A stretch of DNA of 64,000 nt from Phyllobacterium brassicacearum (GTDB lineage Bacteria > Pseudomonadota > Alphaproteobacteria > Rhizobiales > Rhizobiaceae). Positions within the stretch are counted from its first letter, which is position 1. Each line of letters begins with the position of its first letter. The stretch covers positions 186,001 through 250,000 of the forward strand of contig NZ_PGGO01000001.1 in the NCBI RefSeq assembly GCF_003010955.1, given 5' to 3'. The notes under the pieces are model-generated. The model worked only from the letters and a program-made list of their open reading frames with translations. It was not told the origin of the DNA and made no database searches. Position numbers and translations under genes: made by a program. Positions 28,621 to 39,929 of this stretch are shown here, in pieces.

Positions 28621-28656
28621 GATGTCCGGGCCACTGGTTCCAACGGTCCGGACATC
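28621..28656 (-). terminator. hairpin between ctaD and ctaB
   Basis: 12-bp stem with one mismatch or wobble, GATGTCCGG at 28621-28629 and its complement at 28648-28656 with CC:GG continuing inward, and a 12-base loop. It begins eight bases after the ctaD stop and ends about 43 bases before the ctaB start. No U tract follows, so it could be an RNA-stability or attenuation element instead of a terminator. Confidence 0.55.
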
Positions 28657-28663
28657 GTTCTGC

Positions 28664-30340
<1,677 letters not shown>

Positions 30341-30354
30341 TCACGCAAGCCAGC

Positions 30355-31224
30355 TTAGTTGCCGGCAACGTTTACGTTCTTGTCTGTGTCGATTTTCGCG
30401 GTCAGCGCCTTGTAAGCACCCGGGAGATCCTTCCCGGCGGCGGCAAACCACGTGTCGTATTGTTCCTGCGAGACGACATGGATCGCGATAGGCATGTAGG
30501 CATGATCCTTGCCGCAGATCTGCGAGCACTGACCATAGTACATGCCTTCCTTGTCGGCCTTGAACCACGTTTCATTGCTCCGACCGGTGATGGCATCCAT
30601 CTTCACGCCGAAAGCCGGCATCGAGAAGGAATGAATGACGTCTGCTCCGGTGACCAGAAGGCGAACCGTGGTGTTTACCGGCACGACCATTTCGTTGTCG
30701 ACCGCCAACAAGCGCGGAAAGGCCTTGCGATCCTCTTTGCCCAAGGCAGCGCGGTCCGCGTCCTTCAGCAATACCGAATCGAACGAAACAGGAGCGTCGC
30801 CAACCTGGTATTCATAGCCCCAATACCACTGATAACCGGTAGCCTTGATGGTCATCTTGGGTTCTTCCGGCGAATACTGAGCCGTCAGCAACTGGAAAGA
30901 GGGAATTGCGAGGAAGAGAAGAATTACGACCGGACCGACCGTCCAGACAATTTCCACGGCCGTGTTGTGACTGGTCTTGGACGGTACGGGATTGGCACTG
31001 GCACGATAGCGAATCATGACCCAGGCCAGAAGGACCATCACGAAAAGCGTAATCGGGATGATGAACCAAAGTGTGTAACGTTCAAACCAGATGATCTGCT
31101 CCATGATGGCAGAAGCTGCTGGCTGAAACGTCATCTGCCATGGTTCAGGTTGCGCTGCATATGCAGTTCCGGCACTCAACAGGCCACTCAGGACACCCAT
31201 CAGCGTGACAATATTCTTCTTCAC
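30355..31224 (-). CDS. ctaC: cytochrome c oxidase subunit II
   Basis: 289-residue subunit that carries the CuA centre and receives electrons from cytochrome c. A signal peptide (MKKNIVTLMGVLSGLLSAGTAYA) is followed by two membrane helices and a periplasmic cupredoxin domain with QWYWGYEY, VIHSFSMPAFGVKMDAI and the CuA ligands in YGQCSQICGKDHAYM. The start codon is GTG, with GGGAG eight to nine bases upstream. It is the first gene of the oxidase cluster and is preceded by a 360-bp intergenic region. Confidence 0.97.
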   Translation of the reverse strand: MKKNIVTLMGVLSGLLSAGTAYAAQPEPWQMTFQPAASAIMEQIIWFERYTLWFIIPITLFVMVLLAWVMIRYRASANPVPSKTSHNTAVEIVWTVGPVVILLFLAIPSFQLLTAQYSPEEPKMTIKATGYQWYWGYEYQVGDAPVSFDSVLLKDADRAALGKEDRKAFPRLLAVDNEMVVPVNTTVRLLVTGADVIHSFSMPAFGVKMDAITGRSNETWFKADKEGMYYGQCSQICGKDHAYMPIAIHVVSQEQYDTWFAAAGKDLPGAYKALTAKIDTDKNVNVAGN

Positions 31225-31585
31225 CTAGAAATCTCCCGAATGAAGCTTGATTCCATACGTTAAGGCCGGGCGTGGACATGGCCCGGGTATATGCCGCGTT
31301 CAAACCACACATTAGCTTACATCGCAAGGAAGGCGAACGTGATCTCATGCGGCATTTTTGCGCGCAGCTTCTCTCTCCTCTGCGTTGGGTATATACAATG
31401 ACGCATGTTTTTTTCGCATTCGCGGTGATTTTGCTGCATGAGGCGTGGGGTGGCTCACAATCCGGCCATTTTTGCATTACACCACACGACATTAGGCCGC
31501 CGTATGCTGGGGGAGTGTGTGAGCGGCATTCTTTTCATCTGCGGCGCGGAGGTTTAACGTCTGGATGATTCGTTTTGGAGCCTAC
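31225..31585. other. 361-bp intergenic region between divergent ctaC and ialB-like genes
   Basis: No credible gene lies here. It must hold the divergent promoters for the oxidase cluster (leftward) and the ialB/tldD side (rightward). It is AT-richer in the middle, with repeats of the form GCATTTTTGCG and a TATATACAATG stretch near 31389-31399. I could not identify a known operator. A 98-codon plus-strand ORF (31272-31568) is present but has no family character. Confidence 0.5.
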
Positions 31586-32104
31586 ATGTTCTCTTTCGCG
31601 CTACGTAGCATCGCTGTCGGCCTGCTAACCCTGTCGATGGGCACCCTTGCGGGTACATCAATGGCCGCCCAACAAAGCGGTACGGTCAAATCCACCCATG
31701 GCGCATGGTCTATTCTTTGCGATACGCCAGCGGGCGCAAAATCGGAACAATGCGCGCTGATCCAGAACGTCGTCGCCGCGGATCGGCCTGAAATGGGCCT
31801 GTCGGTCGTCGTCCTGAAAACCGCCGACAATAAAGCCAAGATCCTGCGTGTGCTGGCGCCGCTCGGAGTGCTCCTGCCAAATGGCCTCGGCCTGAATGTT
31901 GATGGCAAGGATATCGGCCGCGCCTATTTCGTTCGCTGTTTCGAGGATGGCTGCTATGCGGAAGTCATTCTCGAGGATCAACTTGTCCAGACCTTCAAGA
32001 CCGGCAAGGCTGCGACCTTCATCGTCTTCCAGACGCCGGAAGAAGGCATCGGCATTCCCGTCGAACTCAACGGATTTGGCGAAGGTTTCGACGCCCTTCC
32101 CTGA
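31586..32104 (+). CDS. invasion-associated locus B (IalB) family protein
   Basis: About 172 residues with a signal peptide (MFSFALRSIAVGLLTLSMG). The mature domain has HGAWSILCDTPAGAKSEQCAL and the pair of cysteines in FVRCFEDGCYAEV, both typical of the IalB family of periplasmic proteins named from Bartonella. Its biochemical role is unknown; the name does not imply virulence here. I chose the ATG at 31586 because GGAG lies about six bases upstream. The ATG at 31565 adds seven residues and has its purine-rich site too far away. Followed by tldD. Confidence 0.88.
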   Translation: MFSFALRSIAVGLLTLSMGTLAGTSMAAQQSGTVKSTHGAWSILCDTPAGAKSEQCALIQNVVAADRPEMGLSVVVLKTADNKAKILRVLAPLGVLLPNGLGLNVDGKDIGRAYFVRCFEDGCYAEVILEDQLVQTFKTGKAATFIVFQTPEEGIGIPVELNGFGEGFDALP

Positions 32105-32173
32105 GATTGCGGTTGTCGTGAGCCCATCGAAGGCTTACATCCGGTCATTGAACATTGAACCGGACCGATTGCC

Positions 32174-33586
32174 ATGAAAAGCCTGATCGACAGTTTTGAC
32201 ACCCCTCGCGAAAAAATCCTCGACACCGTCAAGCAGAGTCTTGATGGCGCCGACGATGGCGAACTCTTCATCGAGTACCGGGAATCGGAAGGGCTGGCGT
32301 TTGACAACGGCCGGTTGAAGAACGGATCATTCAATCAGGATCAGGGATTTGGCCTCCGGGCAGTCGCAGGCGAAGCGGTTGGCTACGCCCATGCTGGCGA
32401 ACTGTCCCTTGGCGCACTCAAGCGCGCCTCCGACGCCGCTTCAGCAGTCAGGACCGGTCACGCCGGAACATATACGGCCGCACCGCCCGGAACGAACCGC
32501 AGCATTTACAGTGACGAGAACCCGCTTGGTTCGCCAACATTCGAGGCGAAGGTAAAGCTGCTGCAAGAGATCGACGCATATCTGCGCGGCAAGGATCCGA
32601 AGGTGAGACAGGTTTCCGTTTCGCTCGCAGCGTCCTGGCAGCAGGTGGAGATCCTGCGCGCTGATGGTCATTTCGTTCGCGACGTTCGCCCGATGGTCCG
32701 CCTCAACGTCTCGGTCGTTGTGGGCGACGGCGACCGGCAGGAGAGCGGTACATATGGTGCGGGCGGGCGCAAGGGCTTCGGTGAGTTTATCGCCACCGAC
32801 AAATGGCAATACGCCGCCGACGAGGCGCTGCGCCAGGCTTTGGTCAATCTGGAAGCTATTCCCGCGCCGGCCGGAACATTTGACGTCGTGCTGTCCAGCG
32901 GCTGGCCCGGTGTAATGCTGCACGAGGCGGTGGGACATGGGCTCGAGGGCGATTTCAACCGGAAGAAGACATCCGCATTTGCCGGGCTGCTCGGCCAGAA
33001 AGTCGCATCGAAAGGCGTGACCGTTGTCGATGACGGCACGATCACCGAGCGGCGCGGTTCACTCACTGTTGATGACGAGGGTATGCCGACCAACAAGACC
33101 GTGCTGATTGATGACGGTATTCTTGTCGGGTACATGCAGGATCGGCAAAATGCCCGCCTGATGGGGATGGATCCAACCGGAAATGGACGGCGCGAATCCT
33201 ATGCGCATGCACCAATGCCGCGCATGACCAACACCTATATGCTTGGCGGCGACAAGACGCCGGAAGAAATCATCGCCTCGGTCAAAAAGGGCATCTATGC
33301 CGTTTCCTTCGGCGGCGGACAGGTGGATATCACATCCGGCAAATTCGTCTTCGGCTGCACCGAGGCCTACATGATCGAGAACGGCAAGCTTGGCGCACCA
33401 GTCAAGGGCGCCATGCTGATCGGAAACGGGCCGGACGCGATGCAGCGCATTTCCATGATCGGCAACGACCTGCAGCTTGATACGGGCATCGGCAATTGCG
33501 GCAAGGGTGGTCAATGGGTGCCGGTTGGCGTTGGCCAGCCGCATCTGCGCATGGATCAAATGACCGTGGGCGGAACAGCGGTCTGA
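32174..33586 (+). CDS. tldD: TldD metalloprotease subunit
   Basis: 470-residue protein of the TldD/PmbA family, which with TldE trims peptides in the cytoplasm. The zinc motif HEAVGHGLEGDF contains HExxxH. The downstream segment KFVFGCTEAYMIENGKLGAP and the C-terminal GNCGKGGQWVPVGVGQPHLR are conserved. The TldE partner is not in the window. It lies 69 bp after the IalB-like gene and is convergent with the rRNA methyltransferase gene 12 bp away. Confidence 0.95.
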   Translation: MKSLIDSFDTPREKILDTVKQSLDGADDGELFIEYRESEGLAFDNGRLKNGSFNQDQGFGLRAVAGEAVGYAHAGELSLGALKRASDAASAVRTGHAGTYTAAPPGTNRSIYSDENPLGSPTFEAKVKLLQEIDAYLRGKDPKVRQVSVSLAASWQQVEILRADGHFVRDVRPMVRLNVSVVVGDGDRQESGTYGAGGRKGFGEFIATDKWQYAADEALRQALVNLEAIPAPAGTFDVVLSSGWPGVMLHEAVGHGLEGDFNRKKTSAFAGLLGQKVASKGVTVVDDGTITERRGSLTVDDEGMPTNKTVLIDDGILVGYMQDRQNARLMGMDPTGNGRRESYAHAPMPRMTNTYMLGGDKTPEEIIASVKKGIYAVSFGGGQVDITSGKFVFGCTEAYMIENGKLGAPVKGAMLIGNGPDAMQRISMIGNDLQLDTGIGNCGKGGQWVPVGVGQPHLRMDQMTVGGTAV

Positions 33587-33598
33587 CCGCCTGACCCG

Positions 33599-34828
33599 CT
33601 ACTTTTTGCTGAGCAAGGCCACAGCTTCGACATGCGACGACCAAAGAAACTGGTCGATTGGCACGACGCGGTCGATCTTATAGCCTCCTTTGACCAGAAT
33701 GCTCAGGTCGCGTGCGAGCGTGACGGGATTGCAGGAAACCGCGGCAACCTTCGGCACCGACGACTTGGCTATTTCGATCGCCTGTCCCTCTGCCCCTGCC
33801 CGCGGCGGATCGAACACCAGACCGGTGAACGGGGTGAGTTCACGAGCAAGAAACGGCCGGCGGAAAAGATCGCGACGCTCGACTGTCACCGGTTTCAGAC
33901 CCTGGACATGACGCACGCTGCGATCGAGCGCTGCGATAGCCGCTTGGTCGCCTTCGACGGCATGAACGGCCGATTTCTCTGCTATTCTCAACGCGAATGT
34001 GCCTGAGCCGCTGAACAGATCGAGCGTTTTCTTGGCTTTCGCCAGATGTCCCGTCACCAGTGCGGACATGGCTTGCTCCGCATCCGCGGTCGCCTGAAGA
34101 AATCCGCCAGCGGGAAGAAACACCGGTACCTTGCCGAAGTGAACCAGCGGTTTTCTTGGCTCGACGATGATCTCGCCTTCGAAACTCAGGCGGGCGAAAT
34201 CTTTCTTGAGAACTAATGCGGTCAGCGCCTGGCGTTTGGCGGCATCCGGCGCCGCGCATCCCGACACCATGATGTCGAGGCCGGAAGCAGTGGCTGTCAC
34301 AGTCAACCGGAACGGCTTCATGCCCCCGCTGACCACCGCAACCAGATCGCGCAAATCATCGAGGCGCAAGACGATCTCAGGAACTGTGATAGGACATTCC
34401 GAGATGTCGATGAGTTCGTGGCTCAAATGCCTGTTGAAGCCGAGCACTGCGCCGTGATCACTGGTGCGCACCGCAAATACCGCGCGTCGGCGAGTCTGCG
34501 GCGCGCACGGCACAAGGGTATCGAGGGCGAATGTGAGCCCCCTACCCGCCAAGGCATCATGAACGAGCGAGCGCTTCCAATTCCGATAGGCCTCTTCCTG
34601 CCAATGTTGCAGTGCGCAGCCACCACACTCCTCGAAATGCCGGCAGGCTGGTTCAATGCGTTCCGACGAAGGCTCAAGCAGAGCCATGAGTGTCGCACGA
34701 CCATGTTCCAGTGCGACGTTGGCGACTTCGCCGGGCAACGAGAACGGCACATACGCCTGCCCTGCCGAAGTGGAAGCAATGCCATCGCCTCCAGCGCCCA
34801 TTCGTTCAATCGTTACGCGCGTGCTCAT
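33599..34828 (-). CDS. class I RNA (uracil-5-)-methyltransferase, RumA/RlmD-like
   Basis: 409-residue TrmA-superfamily enzyme. A TRAM-like N-terminus (VTIERMGAGGDGIA) is followed by an iron-sulfur cluster region (CRHFEECGGCALQHW), then the AdoMet fold DLFSGSGTFALRIAEKSAV, GLVFDPPRAGAEGQ, and the catalytic cysteine in AVSCNPVTLARD. Such enzymes make 5-methyluridine in 23S rRNA or tRNA; the target is not decided. The ATG at 34828 is used; a TTG precedes it. It lies 35 bp downstream of tlyA on the same strand. Confidence 0.92.
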   Translation of the reverse strand: MSTRVTIERMGAGGDGIASTSAGQAYVPFSLPGEVANVALEHGRATLMALLEPSSERIEPACRHFEECGGCALQHWQEEAYRNWKRSLVHDALAGRGLTFALDTLVPCAPQTRRRAVFAVRTSDHGAVLGFNRHLSHELIDISECPITVPEIVLRLDDLRDLVAVVSGGMKPFRLTVTATASGLDIMVSGCAAPDAAKRQALTALVLKKDFARLSFEGEIIVEPRKPLVHFGKVPVFLPAGGFLQATADAEQAMSALVTGHLAKAKKTLDLFSGSGTFALRIAEKSAVHAVEGDQAAIAALDRSVRHVQGLKPVTVERRDLFRRPFLARELTPFTGLVFDPPRAGAEGQAIEIAKSSVPKVAAVSCNPVTLARDLSILVKGGYKIDRVVPIDQFLWSSHVEAVALLSKK

Positions 34829-34863
34829 CAATCTTTTCGTTTCAAACTATTCAAGCTCGCTGT

Positions 34864-35601
34864 TCAAGCTTTTACTTTCAGGCCGGCCAGAAGAAATTCG
34901 CGATTGCCATCGCCGCCTTCTATGGGCGAAGGGCAAACCCCAAGAGCGGTCCAGCCCGGCAATCCATCCAGCCAGTTCCTTAGATCATTTGCAACGCGTT
35001 CGCCATCCTTGGGATCGCGCAAAATGCCACCCTTGCCGATCGCTTCACGGCCCGCCTCGAATTGCGGCTTGACCAGCAGCACACAGCATGCCCCGGGCTC
35101 CGCCAGATCAAGTGCCGGCGGCAATGCCAGCTTGAGCGAAATGAAGCTGACGTCGGAGACGACGAGATCGACGGATTTGCCTCCCAGGTGATCGCGCAAC
35201 AGATCCCGCGCATTCAGGTTCTCAAGATTGATGACGCGCGTATTGCCGCGCAAGCTATCGTGCAGCTGGTCATGGCCGACATCGACGGCAATGACGTGAT
35301 CCGCACCTCTTTCCAGCAGAACCTGCGTGAATCCGCCAGTGGATGCGCCGATATCGAGGGCTGTGCATCCTTCCACATCGATGGCAAAATGGTCGAGGCC
35401 GGCAATTAGTTTCAACGCTGCGCGCGAGACATAGCTGCTGGCTGGATCATCCGCCTCGATTGCTGCATCCAGCGCAACTGTCATGCCCGGTTTGGTGACG
35501 AGCACACCATTGACTTGCACTGTACCACGTATGATGGCGTCGCGAGCCCGCGATCGGCTGGCGAATATCCCCTTATCAACCAGAAGCTGATCGAGCCGCA
35601 T
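34864..35601 (-). CDS. tlyA: TlyA family rRNA 2'-O-methyltransferase / hemolysin-like
   Basis: 245-residue protein with an S4 RNA-binding domain (MRLDQLLVDKGIFASRSRARDAI) and an FtsJ-like methyltransferase domain (LDIGASTGGFTQVLLERGA, VVSDVSFISLKLALPP). TlyA methylates 16S and 23S rRNA riboses; the hemolysin label is historical. The ATG at 35601 is used over the preceding TTG. It lies six bases after the dxs stop, as is usual in rhizobia, and is likely co-transcribed with dxs. Confidence 0.94.
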   Translation of the reverse strand: MRLDQLLVDKGIFASRSRARDAIIRGTVQVNGVLVTKPGMTVALDAAIEADDPASSYVSRAALKLIAGLDHFAIDVEGCTALDIGASTGGFTQVLLERGADHVIAVDVGHDQLHDSLRGNTRVINLENLNARDLLRDHLGGKSVDLVVSDVSFISLKLALPPALDLAEPGACCVLLVKPQFEAGREAIGKGGILRDPKDGERVANDLRNWLDGLPGWTALGVCPSPIEGGDGNREFLLAGLKVKA

Positions 35602-35607
35602 CAAACG

Positions 35608-37527
35608 TTACGCGCGGGCAGGTGAAACAATGTGCTCGCGGCCAAGTGCGCCAAAGACGGCCTGCACGATGCCGGCGCTGTCGAGGCCCGAGCGGGCATA
35701 CATTGCCTCCGGCTTCGCATGATCGAGATAAAGATCCGGCAACGTCAACGTGCGAACGCGCAGGCCATTGTCCAAGAGGCCGTCCCGGCTGAGGAAATGC
35801 AGCACGTGGGAGGCGAAACCGCCGATCGCGCCCTCCTCTACTGTGATCAGAACTTCGTGCTCGCGCGCCAGACGGCGAACCAACTCCTCATCCAATGGCT
35901 TGGCAAACCGTGCATCGACAACTGTTGTGAAAAGTCCTGCTGCATCGAGTTCTTCGGCTGCGGCCAGGCATTCATGGAGGCGCGTTCCGAAGGACAAGAG
36001 CGCGATCTTCGAACCCTCACGTACAATCCGGCCCTTGCCAATCTGTAGGACCTGTCCGCGCTCCGGCATGTCGACCCCGACGCCATCACCGCGCGGATAG
36101 CGGAACGAGATCGGACCCTCATCATACTCGGCCGCCGTCCGCACCATATGACGCAGTTCGGCTTCATCCGAGGCGGCCATGACAACGAATCCAGGCAATG
36201 CAGCTAGAAAACCGGTGTCGAATGATCCAGCATGGGTCGCTCCGTCAGCACCTACGAGGCCAGCACGGTCGATCGGAAAGCGCACGGGCAGGTTCTGCAA
36301 TGATACATCATGCACGACCTGGTCGTAGCCGCGCTGTAGGAAAGTCGAGTAGATCGCGGCGAATGGCTTGAAACCCTCGCTTGCTAGACCGGCCGCAAAT
36401 GTCACGGCATGTTGTTCGGCAATGCCGACGTCAAAAGTGCGACTGGGAAACACGTCGCCAAAGAGATCAAGACCGGTGCCACCCGGCATCGCCGCGGTGA
36501 CTGCAACAATCCTGTCGTCATGCCGGGCTTCCTCAATCAGGCTCGTGGCGAAAACCTTCGTATAACTCGGCGCATTCGCTGGCGGCTTGGCCTGCGCGCC
36601 GGTGATCACGTCGAACTTGTTGACGCCGTGATATTTGTCTGCGGCCGCCTCGGCAGGGGCATAGCCCTTGCCCTTCTGCGTGACGACGTGGATCAAGACC
36701 GGTCCGTCCATGGTGTCGCGGACATTCTTGAGTACGGGCAATAGGTGATCGAGATTGTGCCCGTCGATAGGCCCGACATAATAGAACCCGAGCTCCTCAA
36801 ACATAGTACCGCCAGTCCAGAAACCACGCGCATATTCTTCCGAAAGCCGCGCCTTCTCCTGCAGGAATTTCGGCAGTTTTTTCGCAAGCTGTTTGGCGGT
36901 CTCACGAAACGAGCGATAGGCACGCCCTGAAACAAGACGCGCGAGATAGGCACTCATTGCCCCGGTTGGCGGAGCAATCGACATGTCATTGTCGTTGAGA
37001 ATGACGATAAGCCTTGCATCGAGCGCGCCGGCATTGTTCATCGCCTCATAGGCCATGCCGGCCGACATTGCGCCATCGCCGATGATTGAAATAACGTTGC
37101 GCCTGGTACCGGAGAGGTCGCTGGCAATTGCCATGCCAAGACCGGCCGAAATCGACGTGGACGAGTGGGCGGCACCGAAGGGATCGTACTCGCTCTCGCT
37201 GCGCTTGGTGAAACCGGAGAGACCGCCCTCCTGCCGCAGCGTGCGAATGCGGTCGCGCCGCCCGGTCAATATCTTGTGCGGATAGGCCTGGTGGCCGACG
37301 TCCCAGATAATGCGATCATGCGGCGTATCGAACACGTGATGCAATGCGACAGTCAGCTCTACTACACCGAGGCCGGCACCAAGATGCCCACCGGTTGTCG
37401 ACACCGCATCGATCAGCTCGGTCCGCAGCTCCAGTGCCAACTGCGATAAGTCGGATTCCGGCAGCTGACGCATATCTGCGGGGGCATTGACGCGATCAAG
37501 TAGCGGTGTCTCAAAATTCTTGGGCAA
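35608..37527 (-). CDS. dxs: 1-deoxy-D-xylulose-5-phosphate synthase
   Basis: 639-residue thiamine-diphosphate enzyme, the first step of the MEP isoprenoid route from pyruvate and glyceraldehyde-3-phosphate. The TPP motif region [20 protein letters not shown] and the transketolase-type [19 protein letters not shown] are intact, with [14 protein letters not shown] near the N-terminus. The start appears to be TTG at 37527: an in-frame TAG upstream rules out a longer ATG start and GGAAC lies about eight bases before it. It precedes tlyA. Confidence 0.96.
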   Translation of the reverse strand: MPKNFETPLLDRVNAPADMRQLPESDLSQLALELRTELIDAVSTTGGHLGAGLGVVELTVALHHVFDTPHDRIIWDVGHQAYPHKILTGRRDRIRTLRQEGGLSGFTKRSESEYDPFGAAHSSTSISAGLGMAIASDLSGTRRNVISIIGDGAMSAGMAYEAMNNAGALDARLIVILNDNDMSIAPPTGAMSAYLARLVSGRAYRSFRETAKQLAKKLPKFLQEKARLSEEYARGFWTGGTMFEELGFYYVGPIDGHNLDHLLPVLKNVRDTMDGPVLIHVVTQKGKGYAPAEAAADKYHGVNKFDVITGAQAKPPANAPSYTKVFATSLIEEARHDDRIVAVTAAMPGGTGLDLFGDVFPSRTFDVGIAEQHAVTFAAGLASEGFKPFAAIYSTFLQRGYDQVVHDVSLQNLPVRFPIDRAGLVGADGATHAGSFDTGFLAALPGFVVMAASDEAELRHMVRTAAEYDEGPISFRYPRGDGVGVDMPERGQVLQIGKGRIVREGSKIALLSFGTRLHECLAAAEELDAAGLFTTVVDARFAKPLDEELVRRLAREHEVLITVEEGAIGGFASHVLHFLSRDGLLDNGLRVRTLTLPDLYLDHAKPEAMYARSGLDSAGIVQAVFGALGREHIVSPARA

Positions 37528-37621
37528 AGCGCAGGTTCCAGTTCCAAGCTCAATTCTTGCGAGAGGTCCCTAAAGGAAAACCATCAAACCAGCAAGAAGC
37601 AGAGAATCGTCGGCTCTCACG

Positions 37622-38545
37622 TCAATTTTCAGGCAAGGGTATGAATTCTTCCTCGTCACCCGGCACGATATCGAAACGCCCGGAACGCCATTCTTCCTTG
37701 GCCTGCTCGATCCGCTCCTTGGACGAGGAGACGAAGTTCCACCAGATGTAGCGCTTCGATAGCAAGGCGGCTCCGCCGAACAACATGAAATGCGCCCCTT
37801 CCAGCGCATGGACGACGATTTCGTCGCCCGCGCGGAACACCAACAGACGGTCTGCCGGGAACGTTTCGCCAGCAACCTTGACCGATCCATCCAGCGTGTA
37901 GATGGCCCGCTCCTCCGCCGCGTTGGCCGGTATCTGAATGTGGCTTCCGGGCTCCAATCGGATATCGACGTAGAGCGTTTCCGCATGCTGCTTCACTGCA
38001 GAACTCGCGCCATGAAAGTTTCCCATGACCACGCGGGCTTCCATGCCGTTTTCATGCAACACGGGCAGTTCACTTACTCCGGTATTGGCGAAAGCCGGAT
38101 CAATTTCTTCCAGATGATCGGGCAGTGCCAGCCATGTCTGCAGGCCGGAAATCGGCAAAGGCTCCGTGCGCAATTCTTCCGGTGAACGCTCTGAGTGGAC
38201 GATGCCTCGACCTGCGGTCATAAGATTGACGTCACCGGGCCTGATGACCATTTCGGTCCCGAGGCTATCCCGATGACGAATATTGCCATCGAACAGATAG
38301 GTCACGGTTGAAAGGCCTATATGCGGATGCGGCCGGACATCCAGTGCGTCAGTCGGGCGGAGAATCGCTGGTCCCATGCGGTCGAAGAAAATGAAGGGCC
38401 CAACAAGTCGACGCTTGGCGCTCGGCAATGCACGGCGCACCTCAAGTCCGCCAATGTCGCTGGTGCGCGGAATGATCAGCGTCTCGATCGAATCGACGGC
38501 TGTCGCGTCACCTGGTTTCGGGTCTGGGCAGGGGAAAAAACTCAT
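37622..38545 (-). CDS. pirin family protein
   Basis: 307-residue bicupin. The N-terminal cupin has the iron ligands in RPHPHIGLSTVTYLF and the later HSERSPEE, with the helical ISGLQTWLALP signature of pirins. Family members include quercetin-degrading enzymes and transcription co-regulators; this copy's role cannot be set by sequence. It stands alone between xseB and dxs, all on the minus strand, with 72 and 94 bp on either side. Confidence 0.93.
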   Translation of the reverse strand: MSFFPCPDPKPGDATAVDSIETLIIPRTSDIGGLEVRRALPSAKRRLVGPFIFFDRMGPAILRPTDALDVRPHPHIGLSTVTYLFDGNIRHRDSLGTEMVIRPGDVNLMTAGRGIVHSERSPEELRTEPLPISGLQTWLALPDHLEEIDPAFANTGVSELPVLHENGMEARVVMGNFHGASSAVKQHAETLYVDIRLEPGSHIQIPANAAEERAIYTLDGSVKVAGETFPADRLLVFRAGDEIVVHALEGAHFMLFGGAALLSKRYIWWNFVSSSKERIEQAKEEWRSGRFDIVPGDEEEFIPLPEN

Positions 38546-38617
38546 GACCGGTACTCCGGGGATTGTCGGAGCTCCAGCATATCCGCTTGGGACAGGGCTG
38601 AACAGCGTGGTTTGATG

Positions 38618-38872
38618 TCACTCCGGGTCGAGCGGCTCGGTACCTACAGGTTCGCCGTTGCGGCCAACGCGGATCTTTTCCACCTTGTCCTCGGCGGCGC
38701 GCAACAAAGTATCGCAGTGCTTCTTCAGCGCCTCGCCACGTTCGTAAATGCGGATTGATTGTTCGAGGGGCACGTCACCGCGTTCCAGATCATCGACGAT
38801 CTTTTCCAGCTGATCGAGCGCCTGTTCAAAGCTCATGGCGGCGATATCGGAATTGTTTTGTACGTCAGCCAT
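38618..38872 (-). CDS. xseB: exodeoxyribonuclease VII small subunit
   Basis: 84-residue XseB. The whole protein matches the family: [27 protein letters not shown] and [25 protein letters not shown]. It pairs with XseA, which is not here. The ATG at 38872 overlaps the end of the deacetylase gene, whose last codons supply GGAAGG six bases upstream, so the two are coupled. Confidence 0.95.
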   Translation of the reverse strand: MADVQNNSDIAAMSFEQALDQLEKIVDDLERGDVPLEQSIRIYERGEALKKHCDTLLRAAEDKVEKIRVGRNGEPVGTEPLDPE

Positions 38873-38874
38873 GC

Positions 38875-39801
38875 TCAACCTTCCATCATGCGTCTGATAT
38901 GGGCACCCGCCGAGAGCGACATCCCCTTGAGGTCGTACCCGCCTTCCAGCAGGCTGACAAGACGGTTTGATGCGAAGCTCCCAGCTCTTTCCATGAGAAG
39001 GCCTGTCGCCCAGTCAAAATCATCTTCGTACAAATTGATTTCAGCCAAAGGGTCCCGGTGATGTGCATCGAACCCGGCGGAAACGATGATCAGCTCCGGT
39101 TGAAACGCGTCGAGCGCCGGCAATATGCGCGTGTTGAAAGCCTCGCGGAAATGGTCACTGCCCGTCATGGGGCTGAGCGGCGCATTGACGATGTTTCCGG
39201 CACCCGTCTCGTCCTTCGCACCGCTTCCAGGATACAGCGGCATCTGATGTGTCGAGCAATAGAGCACGGACGGATCGTCCCAAAAGATATCCTGCGTGCC
39301 GTTGCCATGATGCACATCCCAGTCAACGATCGCGACGCGCATCGCACCATGCGCCTTCTGGGCATGGCGAGCGGCAATTGCGGCGTTGTTGAACAGGCAG
39401 AAGCCCATGGCTTTGTCACGCTCCGCATGGTGACCAGGCGGACGCGATGCAACGAAGACATTATCCGCCCTGCCCTCGAAAACATCATCGACGGCGGCGT
39501 TAGCCGCACCAATTGCCGTCAAGGCAGCTTCCCAGCTTTTTGGGCTTACGGTCGTGTCGGCATCCACGCGAGTCAGTCCCTCTTCGGGGATCGTATTGCG
39601 CACCCGGTCGAGGAACGATTCCGGGTGGGCATAAAGTATGGTGGCTTCGTCACCCAGTGGCGCCTGAACGCGATCCAGCGCATCGAAAGCACTGTCCTCC
39701 AGCACCTTGTCCAGCGCGCGCAGCCGGTCCGGCCGCTCCGGATGACCAAGCGGCGTCAGGTGCTCAAGGTAAATCGGATGCGTGTAAAGACGGGTAACCA
39801 T
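38875..39801 (-). CDS. histone-deacetylase family (acetylpolyamine/acetoin-type) hydrolase
   Basis: 308-residue class II-like deacetylase. The zinc and catalytic residues are in [44 protein letters not shown] and [12 protein letters not shown], and the final LEGGYDL carries the transition-state loop. Bacterial members act on acetylated polyamines, acetoin-related or protein substrates; not decided here. I chose the ATG at 39801 (MVTRLYTHP), since the longer TTG start adds seven residues outside the family start. It overlaps xseB at its end. Confidence 0.92.
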   Translation of the reverse strand: MVTRLYTHPIYLEHLTPLGHPERPDRLRALDKVLEDSAFDALDRVQAPLGDEATILYAHPESFLDRVRNTIPEEGLTRVDADTTVSPKSWEAALTAIGAANAAVDDVFEGRADNVFVASRPPGHHAERDKAMGFCLFNNAAIAARHAQKAHGAMRVAIVDWDVHHGNGTQDIFWDDPSVLYCSTHQMPLYPGSGAKDETGAGNIVNAPLSPMTGSDHFREAFNTRILPALDAFQPELIIVSAGFDAHHRDPLAEINLYEDDFDWATGLLMERAGSFASNRLVSLLEGGYDLKGMSLSAGAHIRRMMEG

Positions 39802-39929
39802 GAGAACTTTCTGCAACGGCAAAAGGGCATCAGCATGGCCAACATGGCCATACCCAAATCTTGCACCATCGCCTCGCGATCTTACAAGCGCGAAGTGAGA
39901 GGCGTTTTCAGCACGAGAGCAAGACGTGC

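Noticed and set aside
31272-31568. 98-codon plus-strand ORF in the ctaC/ialB intergenic region
   Set aside because: No family character, and the region is needed for two divergent promoters.
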